Assembly: GCF_900141895.1 (NCBI RefSeq)
Contig: NZ_FQYT01000010.1
Span: 32,897-96,896 of the forward strand
DNA length: 64,000 nt
Direction: 5' to 3'
DNA from: Parasporobacterium paucivorans DSM 15970
GTDB taxonomy: Bacteria; Bacillota; Clostridia; Lachnospirales; Lachnospiraceae
Shown here: positions 44,671 to 56,990 of the stretch, piece by piece
Position numbering within the stretch: position 1 is the stretch's first letter
How the letters are laid out: each line of letters opens with the position of its first letter
The notes under the pieces: model-generated
The model's database searches: none
Seen by the model: only the letters and a program-made list of their open reading frames with translations
Told to the model about the DNA's origin: nothing
Program-made: the position numbers and the translations under genes

Positions 44671-44955
44671 ATGAAATTAGTACCATTAGGAGACAAAGTA
44701 ATAATCAAACAGCTTCAGGCAGAAGAAACCACAAAGTCCGGTATCGTTTTACCTGGACAGGCTAAGGAAAAACCACAGCAGGCTGAAGTAATTGCAGTAG
44801 GTCCGGGCGGTATGGTGGATGGTAAAGAAGTTACCATGCAGGTTAAAGTAGGCGATAAAGTAATATTTTCAAAATATTCCGGAACAGAAGTTAAAATCGG
44901 GGAAGAAGAACTTATCATCGTTAAACAGGGCGAAATCCTTGCTATCGTTGAATAA
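44671..44955 (+). CDS. groES: co-chaperonin GroES
   Basis: The 94-residue lid of the GroEL folding chamber. LVPLGDKVIIKQ at the N-terminus, the mobile loop (TTKSGIVLPGQAKEKP, about residues 20-35), and VIFSKYSGTEVKIGEEELIIV are family hallmarks. AAGGAGG lies seven bases before the ATG. It is the first gene of a CIRCE/HrcA-controlled operon with groEL. Confidence 0.98.
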   Translation: MKLVPLGDKVIIKQLQAEETTKSGIVLPGQAKEKPQQAEVIAVGPGGMVDGKEVTMQVKVGDKVIFSKYSGTEVKIGEEELIIVKQGEILAIVE

Positions 44956-44959
44956 TTAG

Positions 44960-46591
<1,632 letters not shown>

Positions 46592-46607
46592 TTTCATAAA
46601 AACCCAC

Positions 46608-46637
46608 AAAATCACAGCCATCTGGCTGTGATTTTTT
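46608..46637 (+). terminator. terminator of groESL
   Basis: AAAATCACAGCC pairs with GGCTGTGATTTT over a 4-base loop, ending in six T. Confidence 0.9.
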
Positions 46638-46651
46638 AAACGCCTGCCATG

Positions 46652-46680
46652 TTGACACCTATATTAAAATCTGTTAGAAT
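46652..46680 (+). promoter_or_regulatory. promoter of guaB
   Basis: TTGACA (46652-46657), 17 bases, TAGAAT (46675-46680), 35 bases before the start. Confidence 0.7.
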
Positions 46681-46697
46681 TGCAACAATATTTATAA

Positions 46698-48170
<1,473 letters not shown>

Positions 48171-48202
48171 GAAACAGATATCACAGGACAATAGGAGAAA
48201 AT

Positions 48203-49756
48203 ATGAAAGCATTAATTAGTGTGTCGGACAAAACCGGAATTGTTGAATTTGCAAGGGAGCTGTCCCAGCTGGGTGTGGAAATCGTATCCACGGGGGGGAC
48301 CTACCAGAAACTTTCTGACGAAGGTCTTAAAGTAATGGAGATATCAGAACTGACTGGTTTTCCGGAATGCCTCGATGGAAGAGTCAAGACACTTCATCCT
48401 AAAGTACATGCAGGTATTCTGGCCATGCGCTCGAATCCCGAACACGTGAAACAGCTGGAAGAGCTGGAAGTCGGCACAATCGATATGGTAATCGTGAACC
48501 TGTATCCCTTCAAACAGACCATTCTGAAGAAAGACGTCACCAGGGAAGATGCCGTTGAAAATATTGATATCGGCGGGCCGACCATGCTCAGATCCGCTGC
48601 GAAGAATTATCAGGATGTCGTGGTTGTTGTAGATCCAGCTGATTATCTGGTAGTGCTGAAGGAAATGAAAGAAAAAGGCAAGGTATCTCTGGAAACCAAA
48701 TTTTATCTGATGCAGAAGGTTTTTATGCATACGTCCAACTATGATACGATGATTGCTGATTATCTCAAGAAGGAAAGAGGAGACAGTTCGTTTCCTGAGA
48801 ATCTTACCATGACTTTTGAAAAGGTGCAGGATATGAGATATGGAGAGAATCCTCACCAGAAGGCAGCTTTTTACAGGGAAATCGGTAATTTGAGGGGTTC
48901 CATTGCGGATGCATTGCAGCTGAATGGCAAGGAACTGTCCTTTAATAATATAAACGACACAAATGGCGCGTTGGAACTGCTTAAGGAATTTGAGGAACCG
49001 ACGGTTGTAGCCTGCAAGCACGGAAATCCCTGCGGAGTCGGCTCTGACAAGGATATTCTAGCGGCCTGGGACAAAGCCTACAATGCAGACAAGGTTTCCA
49101 TATTCGGGGGGATAGTTGTCACAAATCGTACGGTCACAAAGAAGCTGGCTGAGCAGATAGCGCCGGTTTTTGTTGAGGTATTGGCTGCTCCCGATTTTGA
49201 GGAGGAGGCACTGGAAATACTCAAAGCCAAAAAGAATTTAAGAGTACTGAAAATAAAAGACATTGAAGTGCCCCAGCCTGCCGGAGCGTATGATCTGAAG
49301 AAGGTCAACGGAGGTCTGATTGTCCAGACAATCGATTCTCTGCTGTTTAATCAGGATGAAGTGAAGGTAGTCACTAAAATGTCACCAACCGAAGAACAGA
49401 TGCAGGATCTTTTCTTCGCAATGAAAATTGTCAAATACGTGAAATCAAACGGAATAGCACTGGCAAAAAACAGGCAGTCCGTGGGAATTGGACCGGGGCA
49501 GGTCAACCGTGTGTGGGCGGCCCGCCAGTCAGTTGAACATGCGGTGGAACTTATGGGCGAAGGGGCAACAGAGGGTGCTGTTATGGCATCGGATGCATTC
49601 TTCCCGTTTGATGATTGTGTAGATGCTGCCCAAAAGGCCGGTATCAAGGCCATTATTCAGCCGGGTGGATCCGTAAGAGATGAAGATTCAATAAAGAAAT
49701 GCGATGAATATGGAATTGCAATGGTCTTTACCGGTATGAGGCACTTCAAGCATTAA
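48203..49756 (+). CDS. purH: bifunctional AICAR formyltransferase/IMP cyclohydrolase
   Basis: Catalyses the last two steps of IMP synthesis, giving the substrate for the GuaB enzyme encoded upstream. 517 residues: the N-terminal MGS-fold cyclohydrolase ([39 protein letters not shown]) and the C-terminal formyltransferase ([11 protein letters not shown], and the final [22 protein letters not shown] shown in part). ATAGGAG precedes the ATG. It needs 10-formyl-THF, which links it to the folate operon at 60.9 kb. Confidence 0.98.
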   Translation: MKALISVSDKTGIVEFARELSQLGVEIVSTGGTYQKLSDEGLKVMEISELTGFPECLDGRVKTLHPKVHAGILAMRSNPEHVKQLEELEVGTIDMVIVNLYPFKQTILKKDVTREDAVENIDIGGPTMLRSAAKNYQDVVVVVDPADYLVVLKEMKEKGKVSLETKFYLMQKVFMHTSNYDTMIADYLKKERGDSSFPENLTMTFEKVQDMRYGENPHQKAAFYREIGNLRGSIADALQLNGKELSFNNINDTNGALELLKEFEEPTVVACKHGNPCGVGSDKDILAAWDKAYNADKVSIFGGIVVTNRTVTKKLAEQIAPVFVEVLAAPDFEEEALEILKAKKNLRVLKIKDIEVPQPAGAYDLKKVNGGLIVQTIDSLLFNQDEVKVVTKMSPTEEQMQDLFFAMKIVKYVKSNGIALAKNRQSVGIGPGQVNRVWAARQSVEHAVELMGEGATEGAVMASDAFFPFDDCVDAAQKAGIKAIIQPGGSVRDEDSIKKCDEYGIAMVFTGMRHFKH

Positions 49757-49769
49757 TCCGGAAATGAAC

Positions 49770-49797
49770 TTGACATTCAAATGCAAAATGATATAAT
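49770..49797 (+). promoter_or_regulatory. promoter of the thrS T-box transcript
   Basis: TTGACA (49770-49775), 16 bases, TATAAT (49792-49797). Confidence 0.75.
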
Positions 49798-49809
49798 GAT
49801 TTCAATAAT

Positions 49810-50039
49810 AAATAAATAATGCGTTGAAGAGAAGAGTAGATTGACACATAAGGCACAGAGAGGGATTGTTAGCTGGAAATATCCTGCCGGGTGCAATGGA
49901 AGACCAACTCAGAGCGGCCCTAATCCGGTCCGGTGATTACGTTATCATCTAATGAAGTGGCTTTGAAAAGCAATCCGGGTGGAACCGCGGGTAATTAAGA
50001 ACTCGTCCCTTACTGTACTATTACAGTAAGGGACTTTTT
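49810..50039 (+). promoter_or_regulatory. T-box leader, threonine-specific, controlling thrS
   Basis: Stem I contains GAGAAGAGTAGA and GAGAGGGATTGTTAGCTGG and presents ACC (49903-49905, followed by A) in the specifier loop. The T-box GGGTGGAACCGCGG (TGGAACC 49980-49986) forms the antiterminator bulge, and GTCCCTTACTGTA/TACAGTAAGGGAC with TTTTT (50005-50039) is the terminator. Uncharged tRNA-Thr(GGU) should turn on ThrRS synthesis. The A of UGGA fits the U73 of the tRNA-Thr encoded at 34526. Confidence 0.95.
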
Positions 50040-50058
50040 ACATTTAAGGAGGAAACAT

Positions 50059-52026
50059 ATGAAAATATCTTTAAAAGATGGCAGTGAAAAGATTTATGAA
50101 AGTGCGATGACAATATATGAGATTGCTGCAGATATCAGCGAAGGTCTTGCCAGAATGGCCTGTGCCGGAGAAATCGACGGAGAAGTTGCTGATCTTCGCA
50201 CGGTGGTCGACCGGGACTGTCAGATAAATATACTGACCTTTAACGACGAGAAGGGAAAGGCCGTATACTGGCATACGACATCTCATGTCCTTGCGCAAGC
50301 AGTAAAAAGACTGTATCCAAATGCAAAATTAACCATAGGACCTTCCATTGAGAAAGGCTTTTATTACGATTTTGAGTGCGATCCCTTTTCCAGAGAAGAT
50401 CTGGATAAGATCGAAGCCGAAATGAAAAAGATTATAAAAGAAAATGCACCTCTTGAGAAGTTTACCCTGCCAAGGGAAGAAGCTATAAAGTTCATGCAGG
50501 AAAAAGATGAGCCATATAAAGTGGAGCTGATACGGGAACTTCCGCTGGATGCAGAGATTTCCTTCTATTCTCAGGGAGATTTTGTGGATTTATGCGCAGG
50601 TCCTCATTTGATGAAAACAGGACAGATTAAAGCGTTCAAACTTATTTCCTCATCAGGGGCGTATTGGAGAGGAAAATCCGAAAACCAGACGCTTACAAGG
50701 GTATACGGGATCTCGTTCGTAAAGAAGCAGGAACTGGAAGAATACATCGTTTATCTGGAGGAGATCAAAAAGCGCGATCACAACAAACTGGGACGGGAAA
50801 TGGGGCTTTTCACAACAGTCGATGTTATCGGCCAGGGACTTCCGCTTTTCCTTCCAAAGGGAACAAAAATCATTCAGACACTGCAGAGATGGATTGAGGA
50901 TGAAGAAGAGAAACTCGGGTACATGAGAACAAAGACGCCTTTGATGGCTAAGAAGGACTTGTACATCATTTCAGACCATTGGCATCATTATAAAGAGGGT
51001 ATGTTTGTACTTGGGAACGAGGAAGATGAGAATGCTGAGGTATTTGCACTCCGTCCGATGACTTGTCCCTTCCAGTATTATGTGTATAAAGAAAGTCCAA
51101 AAAGCTACAGAGACCTTCCGTGCCGCTATGGCGAGACTTCTACTATCTTCAGGAATGAAGATTCAGGAGAAATGCATGGACTTACAAGGGTTAGACAGTT
51201 CACCATATCCGAGGGTCACCTTATTGTGAGACCGGATCAGATTGAAGAGGAATTTAAAGGATGCCTGGAACTGGCCGTGCGCTGTATGAGGACGCTGGGA
51301 CTGGAAGAAGATGTTACATACCGGTTTTCAAAATGGGATCCGAACAACAAGTCCAAATATCTGGGAGAAGAGGAAGACTGGGAAAGAACCCAGGACAAAG
51401 TCCGGGAAATCCTGCACCATTTGAATCTTGATTTTACAGAGGAAGAAGGGGAGGCAGCTTTCTACGGTCCGAAATTGGATATCCAGGCCAAAAACGTCTA
51501 TGGCAAAGAGGATACCATGATTACCATCCAGTTGGATTTTGCACTGGCTGAAAGATTCGACATGAGCTATATTGATTCGGACGGAAGCAAAAAGCGTCCT
51601 TTCATTATCCACAGGACTTCCATAGGATGTTATGAAAGAACTCTGGCCTGGCTGATTGAAAAATATGCGGGAAATTTTCCGACATGGCTGTGCCCGGAAC
51701 AGGTGCGCGTGCTTCCAATATCAGAAAAATATCATGATTATGCAAAAAAGGTGGAGGAAAAGCTTAAGGAAAACAGCCTGCTTTGCACGGTGGATGAGAG
51801 GTCGGAAAAAATCGGCTATAAAATACGCCAGGCCAGACTGGACAGAGTCCCTTACATGCTGATAGTGGGCCAGATGGAAGAGGAAGAAGGCAGGGTGTCC
51901 GTACGGAGCCGTTACAAAGGGGATGAAGGTTCTACGGATCTGAATGCATTCATTGACGATATCAGCCGGGAGATACGAATAAAGGAAATTAGAAAGATTG
52001 AAGTCGAAGACAAAGAAGCGAAATAA
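50059..52026 (+). CDS. thrS: threonine--tRNA ligase
   Basis: Class II synthetase charging tRNA-Thr, 655 residues. Domains in order: TGS (about residues 1-60), the editing domain that removes mischarged serine (HTTSHVLAQAVKR with the HxxxH site, and FVDLCAGPHL with the Cys-His pair), the catalytic core (motif 2 region RYGETSTIFRNEDSGEMHGL in part, the zinc Cys in RPMTCPF, motif 3 IGCYERTLAWLIE), and the anticodon domain. AAGGAGG precedes the ATG. Control by the T-box is described separately. Confidence 0.98.
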   Translation: MKISLKDGSEKIYESAMTIYEIAADISEGLARMACAGEIDGEVADLRTVVDRDCQINILTFNDEKGKAVYWHTTSHVLAQAVKRLYPNAKLTIGPSIEKGFYYDFECDPFSREDLDKIEAEMKKIIKENAPLEKFTLPREEAIKFMQEKDEPYKVELIRELPLDAEISFYSQGDFVDLCAGPHLMKTGQIKAFKLISSSGAYWRGKSENQTLTRVYGISFVKKQELEEYIVYLEEIKKRDHNKLGREMGLFTTVDVIGQGLPLFLPKGTKIIQTLQRWIEDEEEKLGYMRTKTPLMAKKDLYIISDHWHHYKEGMFVLGNEEDENAEVFALRPMTCPFQYYVYKESPKSYRDLPCRYGETSTIFRNEDSGEMHGLTRVRQFTISEGHLIVRPDQIEEEFKGCLELAVRCMRTLGLEEDVTYRFSKWDPNNKSKYLGEEEDWERTQDKVREILHHLNLDFTEEEGEAAFYGPKLDIQAKNVYGKEDTMITIQLDFALAERFDMSYIDSDGSKKRPFIIHRTSIGCYERTLAWLIEKYAGNFPTWLCPEQVRVLPISEKYHDYAKKVEEKLKENSLLCTVDERSEKIGYKIRQARLDRVPYMLIVGQMEEEEGRVSVRSRYKGDEGSTDLNAFIDDISREIRIKEIRKIEVEDKEAK

Positions 52027-52037
52027 AGGGTATGAAG

Positions 52038-53255
52038 ATGGGGATAATAAATATTGCGGCCGACACATTCCAGATAACCGAGAATATCAAAGAAGGCCTT
52101 TTTGAAGGCGCCTGGGCAATGCCAAACGGTGTCTCCCTGAATGCATATATTATAAAGGGAGATAAAACGGCGGTTATAGACGGAGGACAAGGTGCTTTTA
52201 TGGCAGGGGAAATCATTTCCTGTCTGGAAAGTCAGAATGTTCCGCCTGAAAACGTAGATTATCTTGTCATTAACCACATGGAACCGGATCATTCGGGATG
52301 GCTGAAGGAATTCTTTGACATAAATAAAAAGGTGCAGATAGTCTGTGCGGAAAGAGGCAAAAATCTTCTGGACGCCTTTCTGGGGATAAAAGATAATATT
52401 ATCGTGGTTAAGGAGGGAGACGTGCTGGATCTTGGAAAAGGACATGTCCTGACCTTTACGGAGATTCCGAACGTACATTGGCCGGATACGATTGCGTCAT
52501 TTGACACGCTGACGAAAGTCCTGTTTTCCTGTGATGCATTTGGAGGATTTGGCAGCCTGGAAGGCACCCACTACGCTGATGAACTGGAACCGGAAGAGAA
52601 GCTGCTTTTTGAAAAGGAAATGCTCCGATACTATTCCAATATACTGGCAACTTTTTCGTCCCAGGTCAAGAATGCTGTGGGAAAGTGCCGAAAACTCGAG
52701 CCTTTGCTGATTGCTCCAGGTCACGGACTGATGTGGAGAAACACGGAAGATGTATTTGACACCTATGAAAATTTTGCGCTGTATCAAAAGGGAATTGCAC
52801 GCGAAGAGATTCTCCTGCTTTGGGGATCCATGTATGGAATGACCGGGAAAGCTGTAGGCCATGTCCGGAAAATCCTGGAAGAAGATGGCATAAAAGTTCA
52901 TGAGATCCGGGTTCCGCAGACACCCTATGGAGAAATACTGACCTGCGCATGGAGCTCGACTGGAGTTATCCTGGCCATGCCGACCTATGAATATAAAATG
53001 TTTTCACCGATGGCTTTCGCCCTTGAAGAGATGGGCAGGAAGAAAATCAATAACAGGATTGCTTTCCGGTTCGGATCCTATGGTTGGTCCGGAGGAGCCC
53101 AGAAAGAGCTGGATGAAATCATGGAACGGCTGAAGATGGGGTGGGAATTTATTGAACCTGTGGAGTTCAATGGGAATCCATCCGAAGAAGAATTACAGAA
53201 AATCGGGGATCTGGCAAAAAGCCTTGCGGAAGCTGTCAGGCAAAAATGTCGTTGA
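52038..53255 (+). CDS. flavodiiron protein (FprA-type A flavoprotein)
   Basis: A roughly 405-residue two-domain enzyme that reduces O2 to water, or NO, protecting anaerobes. The metallo-beta-lactamase-like domain carries the diiron ligands in NHMEPDHSGW (H-x-E-x-D-H, about residue 79), with further His in NVHWPD and APGHGLMW; the flavodoxin domain (about residues 250-400) has the FMN loop TPYGEILTCAWSS-type and AMPTYEYKMFSPM. I prefer ATG 52038, seven bases after AAAGGG; ATG 52032 is too close to that site. It follows thrS by 11 bases, so the T-box may also influence it. Confidence 0.93.
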   Translation: MGIINIAADTFQITENIKEGLFEGAWAMPNGVSLNAYIIKGDKTAVIDGGQGAFMAGEIISCLESQNVPPENVDYLVINHMEPDHSGWLKEFFDINKKVQIVCAERGKNLLDAFLGIKDNIIVVKEGDVLDLGKGHVLTFTEIPNVHWPDTIASFDTLTKVLFSCDAFGGFGSLEGTHYADELEPEEKLLFEKEMLRYYSNILATFSSQVKNAVGKCRKLEPLLIAPGHGLMWRNTEDVFDTYENFALYQKGIAREEILLLWGSMYGMTGKAVGHVRKILEEDGIKVHEIRVPQTPYGEILTCAWSSTGVILAMPTYEYKMFSPMAFALEEMGRKKINNRIAFRFGSYGWSGGAQKELDEIMERLKMGWEFIEPVEFNGNPSEEELQKIGDLAKSLAEAVRQKCR

Positions 53256-53280
53256 CAGGACCTGGAATAAGTGATAGTAT
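53252..53280 (+). promoter_or_regulatory. promoter of the infC operon
   Basis: TTGACA (53252-53257, overlapping the fprA stop), 17 bases, TAGTAT (53275-53280). Confidence 0.7.
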
Positions 53281-53299
53281 AACTAAGTTAATAAAAAGA

Positions 53300-53410
53300 A
53301 AGAAGCAGAGTATCCACTCTCACCCGGCACTTACTATGTGACCTGCGGTTAATATAAGCATTTTGTTTTGTGTGCATATTATGTGGATAGTCTGACTATC
53401 CACTTTTTTT
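53300..53410 (+). promoter_or_regulatory. L20-type attenuator leader of infC-rpmI-rplT
   Basis: A leader ending in an intrinsic terminator, GTGGATAG-TCTGA-CTATCCAC plus seven T (53383-53410). An upstream segment AGTATCCACTC (about 53309-53319) can pair with the terminator's left arm, giving an alternative antiterminator. The position and arrangement match the ribosomal-protein leaders of Firmicutes in which L20 binds and closes its own operon. Confidence 0.75.
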
Positions 53411-53447
53411 GCTTATGTATTTATTTGATTATAGGAGGTGCACTACT

Positions 53448-53954
53448 ATTAGCGATTTAATGATTAATGAACAAATCAGGGATAAAGAAATCCGTCTGAT
53501 TGGTGAGAATGGCGAACAGCTTGGGATTTTTCCGGTGAAAGAGGCGCTTGCAATGGCAAAGGAAGCCGAGATGGATCTGGTTAAAATTGCCCCACAGGCA
53601 AAACCCCCGGTATGCAGGATTATCGATTATGGAAAGTATAAGTACGAACTTACCAGAAAAGAAAAAGAAGCCAAAAAGAAGCAGAAGACTATCGAAATCA
53701 AGGAAGTCCGTTTATCACCAAACATTGACACGAATGATTTAATGACCAAATCCAATATGGCCAGAAAGTTCATTGATAAAGGCGACAAAGTTAAAGTGAC
53801 TTTAAGATTCAGAGGCAGGGAAATGGCTCATGTGGCAAACAGCAGGCATATACTGGATGATTTTGCTGAAAACTTAAGTGACATTGCAGTCGTCGAAAAA
53901 GCACCTAAAATGGAAGGCAGATCCATGACGATGTATTTAGTTGAAAAGAAATAG
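53448..53954 (+). CDS. infC: translation initiation factor IF-3, ATT start
   Basis: A 168-residue IF-3. The N-terminal domain SDLMINEQIRDKEIRLIG and the C-terminal domain (IEIKEVRLSPNIDTNDL, RFRGREMAH) are intact. The start is ATT at 53448, eight to nine bases after AGGAGGT; no ATG, GTG or TTG is near that site. AUU as infC start is a known device by which IF-3 represses its own translation. It is followed by rpmI and rplT. Confidence 0.96.
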   Translation: MSDLMINEQIRDKEIRLIGENGEQLGIFPVKEALAMAKEAEMDLVKIAPQAKPPVCRIIDYGKYKYELTRKEKEAKKKQKTIEIKEVRLSPNIDTNDLMTKSNMARKFIDKGDKVKVTLRFRGREMAHVANSRHILDDFAENLSDIAVVEKAPKMEGRSMTMYLVEKK

Positions 53955-53966
53955 GAGGATATCATA

Positions 53967-54164
53967 ATGCCAAAAATGAAGACCAATAAATCAGCAGCGA
54001 AACGTTTTAAGAAAACGGGGACAGGAAAGTTGAAAAGAATGAAAGCTTTCAAAAGCCATATTCTTAACAAAAAGTCTGCTAAGAGAAAAAGAAATCTCAG
54101 ACATGCAACAATGACTGATGCAACAAACGTAAAGAACATGAAGAAAATTTTACCATATCTTTAA
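53967..54164 (+). CDS. rpmI: 50S ribosomal protein L35
   Basis: A 65-residue, very basic ribosomal protein. [20 protein letters not shown] at the N-terminus and the Lys/Arg-rich [18 protein letters not shown] are diagnostic. TAGGAGG gives the ribosome site, 12 bases after the infC stop; the order infC-rpmI-rplT is conserved across bacteria. Confidence 0.98.
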   Translation: MPKMKTNKSAAKRFKKTGTGKLKRMKAFKSHILNKKSAKRKRNLRHATMTDATNVKNMKKILPYL

Positions 54165-54193
54165 TATGGATATTTATATAGGAGGAAATTAAC

Positions 54194-54550
54194 ATGGCAA
54201 GAATTAAGGGCGGATTAAATGCTAAGAAGAAACACAACAGAGTTTTAAAATTAGCTAAAGGCTACAGAGGAGCCAGATCTAATCAGTATAGAGTAGCAAA
54301 ACAGTCTGTTATGAGGGCCTTAACAAGTTCTTATGCAGGCAGAAAAGAAAGAAAGAGACAGTTCAGACAGCTCTGGATCGCAAGAATCAATGCAGCTGCA
54401 AGAATCAACGGATTATCTTACAGCAAATTGATGTATGGGCTGAAATTAGCCGAAATCGATATCAACAGAAAAATGCTGGCTGAGCTGGCAGTAAATGATG
54501 CTGACGGTTTCGCAAAGCTTGCTGAGACAGCCAAAAGCAAATTAGCATAA
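54194..54550 (+). CDS. rplT: 50S ribosomal protein L20
   Basis: A 118-residue ribosomal protein that binds 23S rRNA early in assembly and also represses its operon by binding the leader. [20 protein letters not shown] and [22 protein letters not shown] (shown in part) are diagnostic. TAGGAGG precedes the ATG. A terminator follows. Confidence 0.98.
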   Translation: MARIKGGLNAKKKHNRVLKLAKGYRGARSNQYRVAKQSVMRALTSSYAGRKERKRQFRQLWIARINAAARINGLSYSKLMYGLKLAEIDINRKMLAELAVNDADGFAKLAETAKSKLA

Positions 54551-54559
54551 TCGAAATAG

Positions 54560-54589
54560 AAGGCCTTTAATCGGGCCTTTTTATTTTTT
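54560..54589 (+). terminator. terminator of infC-rpmI-rplT
   Basis: AGGCC/GGGCCT (5-6 bp) over a TTTAATC loop is followed by TTTTTATTTTTT. Confidence 0.75.
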
Positions 54590-54592
54590 GTC

Positions 54593-54621
54593 TTGACGAC
54601 AGAATTAAAAAATGATAACAT
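54593..54621 (+). promoter_or_regulatory. promoter of the Tad-like locus
   Basis: TTGACG (54593-54598), 17 bases, TAACAT (54616-54621), about 75 bases before the ribosome site of the first gene. Confidence 0.55.
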
Positions 54622-54707
54622 TATTTTATCGAATCAATTCTGATTTTCTTATTTCAATTTCAAAAAATCCCAAACTTTACTAATTGAATATTGTAGGAGG
54701 TGTTTTT

Positions 54708-56393
54708 ATCGTACTTAAAAATGCAGTTAAACAACTTTTGAGCGCCGTTTTTATGGTTGCTGTTTTTTGTCTGGCAAGGGGAGACACTGTATGGGCGTAT
54801 GGGGAGAAGATTGACGGTTTTCAAACCCATTATGAAATCCATAACCAGTATATTTCAGGTGGGTGCCTTGTGCTGGAAGGGTTCTATTATGTGTATGAGC
54901 TTCAGAATTTTACGGATAGTTCAAGGGGAACCGGGACCCACCATTATTATTTAGAGCTGAATAACAACGGGGAAACAAAAAAGTACTACGATACCGGCAA
55001 TTACTATATGGATCTGACGGAACTGGAATTCAAAACGGGTTATCCCTGGGCCAGCGTCGGAGAGGATGCCGTGGTCAGCCCAAGCAGGACTGATTGCAAT
55101 TACCGGTACAGGGACATAGGTTTTCAGTTCAGGATCCCGATGGCGGACCTGACCGACTTTAAAGGCCTTGCCGCATCCTGGAATATGAAGTTAACCTGTG
55201 TTGCCACTAATACCTATAAGGGAAGAGGAACTGAAGTCCCGTTTAAACAGGAAAGCATATATTGCAGCAGAACGTTCTCAAATCTTAAGTTTCAGGACTA
55301 TTCGGTTATGCCTTACAGCGGATTTTCCACATTATCTTCGAGAGTATATGCTTCTATAGGATATGTAAGATCCGGCCCCGGACGGGGAACGAATATTATG
55401 AAATACAATGGAAAAAATATCTATTGGGCGGAAGGAGAATGGTTCAATGATCTATCCAATAACGCCGCCGTAAGCGTGGGGAGTGAAAAAGTTACCTGGT
55501 ATGGATTAAGGTATGGAGGTGTTTATCTGGACGGTGTAAGGTACCGGGCCAAATATGATCCGGGCGGCACATACGGCTGGCTTCCCTCCGTGTTTCTGGA
55601 TTCTATCAGCGGAACTCCGTATGTCATTACAATAGAAAACACTCCTCCGGTCATCATGGCGAAAGATATAGCGGTAACCGAAGGGACATTGATTGATGCA
55701 TCTCTTCTTCTAAATGGCGTTTCAGCCTATGATCATTCATTCGGGACGATTGTCCCATCGATATATTCGACAAATCTTGCTTTAAATTCCACGCAAAACG
55801 ATACAGGTATATATTATGTGACATATCATGCCGCAGACACAAATATGGCCGAAACCTATAAGACGGTCCAGATAACCATAAAAAACGAGATTCCGCGAAT
55901 CTATGCAGGCAACAAAAATTTTGGATATGGAAAAGTACTGACGAAAGACTTTCTTCTGGAAAACGTCACGGCATTTGATCTGGGGGACGGAGATCTTACG
56001 GATCAGATTGTGATTGCTGACTCTGGCGGTCTGGTTCTGGATTCAGATGCCAACGAGAATGGGACCTATACCATCACATATGCGGTAACAGACAGCCATA
56101 ACACAACCGGATATGAGAAGGGGTTTCTGTATATATTTAAACGGCATGTACGTTCCATAAGCCTGGACAGCATGAGTACATTGTCAGCGGATTCAAAATG
56201 GAATACACGCATGCTCAGGGCCGACCTTGCCACGATTCTGGAAAGATATGGAGTGGAGGAAGCATATGAACAGTCATGGTATTTTGAAAATCAGGACAAG
56301 GATCGGATACGGGCATATGTTTTTGAGCATGGACCATCACGGGAAACGAATCGCTGGATACTTGACAATTTTTCAGAATGCAGGGTGAAATAA
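54708..56393 (+). CDS. large secreted protein with Ig-like repeats, apparent ATC start
   Basis: About 561 residues. The only strong ribosome site, TAGGAGGTG, is followed at seven bases by ATC (54708); no ATG, GTG or TTG lies at a suitable distance. The in-frame TTG at 54684 is upstream of that site and has none of its own. From ATC the protein begins with Lys-containing n-region and a hydrophobic core (LLSAVFMVAVFCLA), a good signal peptide with likely cleavage after VWA. About residues 35-310 are beta-rich and Tyr-rich without a family I know; residues about 318-495 hold two Ig-like repeats (starting TPPVIMAKDIAVTEG and EIPRIYAGNKNF) of the DUF5011/HYR kind. There is no LPXTG anchor. It opens the Tad-like cluster, so it may be the exported or pilus-associated product. 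Confidence 0.72.
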   Translation: MVLKNAVKQLLSAVFMVAVFCLARGDTVWAYGEKIDGFQTHYEIHNQYISGGCLVLEGFYYVYELQNFTDSSRGTGTHHYYLELNNNGETKKYYDTGNYYMDLTELEFKTGYPWASVGEDAVVSPSRTDCNYRYRDIGFQFRIPMADLTDFKGLAASWNMKLTCVATNTYKGRGTEVPFKQESIYCSRTFSNLKFQDYSVMPYSGFSTLSSRVYASIGYVRSGPGRGTNIMKYNGKNIYWAEGEWFNDLSNNAAVSVGSEKVTWYGLRYGGVYLDGVRYRAKYDPGGTYGWLPSVFLDSISGTPYVITIENTPPVIMAKDIAVTEGTLIDASLLLNGVSAYDHSFGTIVPSIYSTNLALNSTQNDTGIYYVTYHAADTNMAETYKTVQITIKNEIPRIYAGNKNFGYGKVLTKDFLLENVTAFDLGDGDLTDQIVIADSGGLVLDSDANENGTYTITYAVTDSHNTTGYEKGFLYIFKRHVRSISLDSMSTLSADSKWNTRMLRADLATILERYGVEEAYEQSWYFENQDKDRIRAYVFEHGPSRETNRWILDNFSECRVK

Positions 56394-56394
56394 A

Positions 56395-56772
56395 ATGCGA
56401 ATAATCATAACAACCTTTTGTCTGATAATGACATTTGTAATAAGCGGAGCGGTGCATATCAACGCTGCCGCCGGGAATTCGAGGGAAATGGAGCTACAGG
56501 AGTCGTTAGATCACAGCATTACGGATACGCTGGAAACTCTTTTTGTCAATAAATCCTATGAAATACAGGATGCTGATGAATTGATGGCAGATTTTTGCGC
56601 CGGATTTTGCGCCGGACAAAACTCAAATGCAGACATCACGGTTAATCTGATCGGAGCAAATTATGACGAAGGACTTGTTTTTATTGAAGTGATAGCTGAT
56701 TTCAGCTATCAGAATAATAATAAAGGAAAAGTCCGATGCAGAAAAGCCGTTTTGCTTGAAGAAGAAATATAA
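56395..56772 (+). CDS. small secreted protein of the Tad-like locus
   Basis: A 125-residue protein with an N-terminal signal peptide (IIITTFCLIMTFVISGAVHINAAA in part, likely cleaved near residue 24-26). The mature part has an acidic helical start (LQESLDHSITDTLETLF), then DFCAGFCAGQNS with two Cys, and a beta-rich C-terminal half (DITVNLIGANYDEGLVFIEV). Family unknown; the size and helix-then-sheet order could suit a pseudopilin or assembly factor. It starts one base after the stop of the large secreted protein gene. Confidence 0.75.
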   Translation: MRIIITTFCLIMTFVISGAVHINAAAGNSREMELQESLDHSITDTLETLFVNKSYEIQDADELMADFCAGFCAGQNSNADITVNLIGANYDEGLVFIEVIADFSYQNNNKGKVRCRKAVLLEEEI

Positions 56773-56789
56773 GGAAAGGAGGTGATGAT

Positions 56790-56969
56790 ATGGGAGCAAT
56801 CTTTGAGAAATACAGTGGAATGATTATTGGGATTATTGCAGCAATTATCCTGATCGGTGTGTCTGTTGGGATAGGAAATCAGTTTAAGACAAGTTCTGCA
56901 ACCCAGTTTACAAATCTGGAAGGAATTATAACCGAAGAAGTCAGCAAGGCAGAATTGGGTATGAACTAA
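56790..56969 (+). CDS. 59-aa pilin-like membrane peptide
   Basis: ATG 56790 is preceded by AAAGGAGGTGATGAT, the strongest ribosome site in the locus. The 59-residue product has a short N-terminal part FEKYSG, a long hydrophobic helix (about residues 11-30, MIIGIIAAIILIGVSVGIG) and a polar C-terminal part (QFKTSSATQFTNLEG, then an acidic helix). Size and plan fit Flp-type pilins, but the usual processing site G-x-x-x-x-E-Y is absent. The KYS-x-II-x-II pattern recurs in the 51-aa protein at 60131. Confidence 0.75.
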   Translation: MGAIFEKYSGMIIGIIAAIILIGVSVGIGNQFKTSSATQFTNLEGIITEEVSKAELGMN

Positions 56970-56990
56970 ACGTGAATTCATGAGGTGAAA

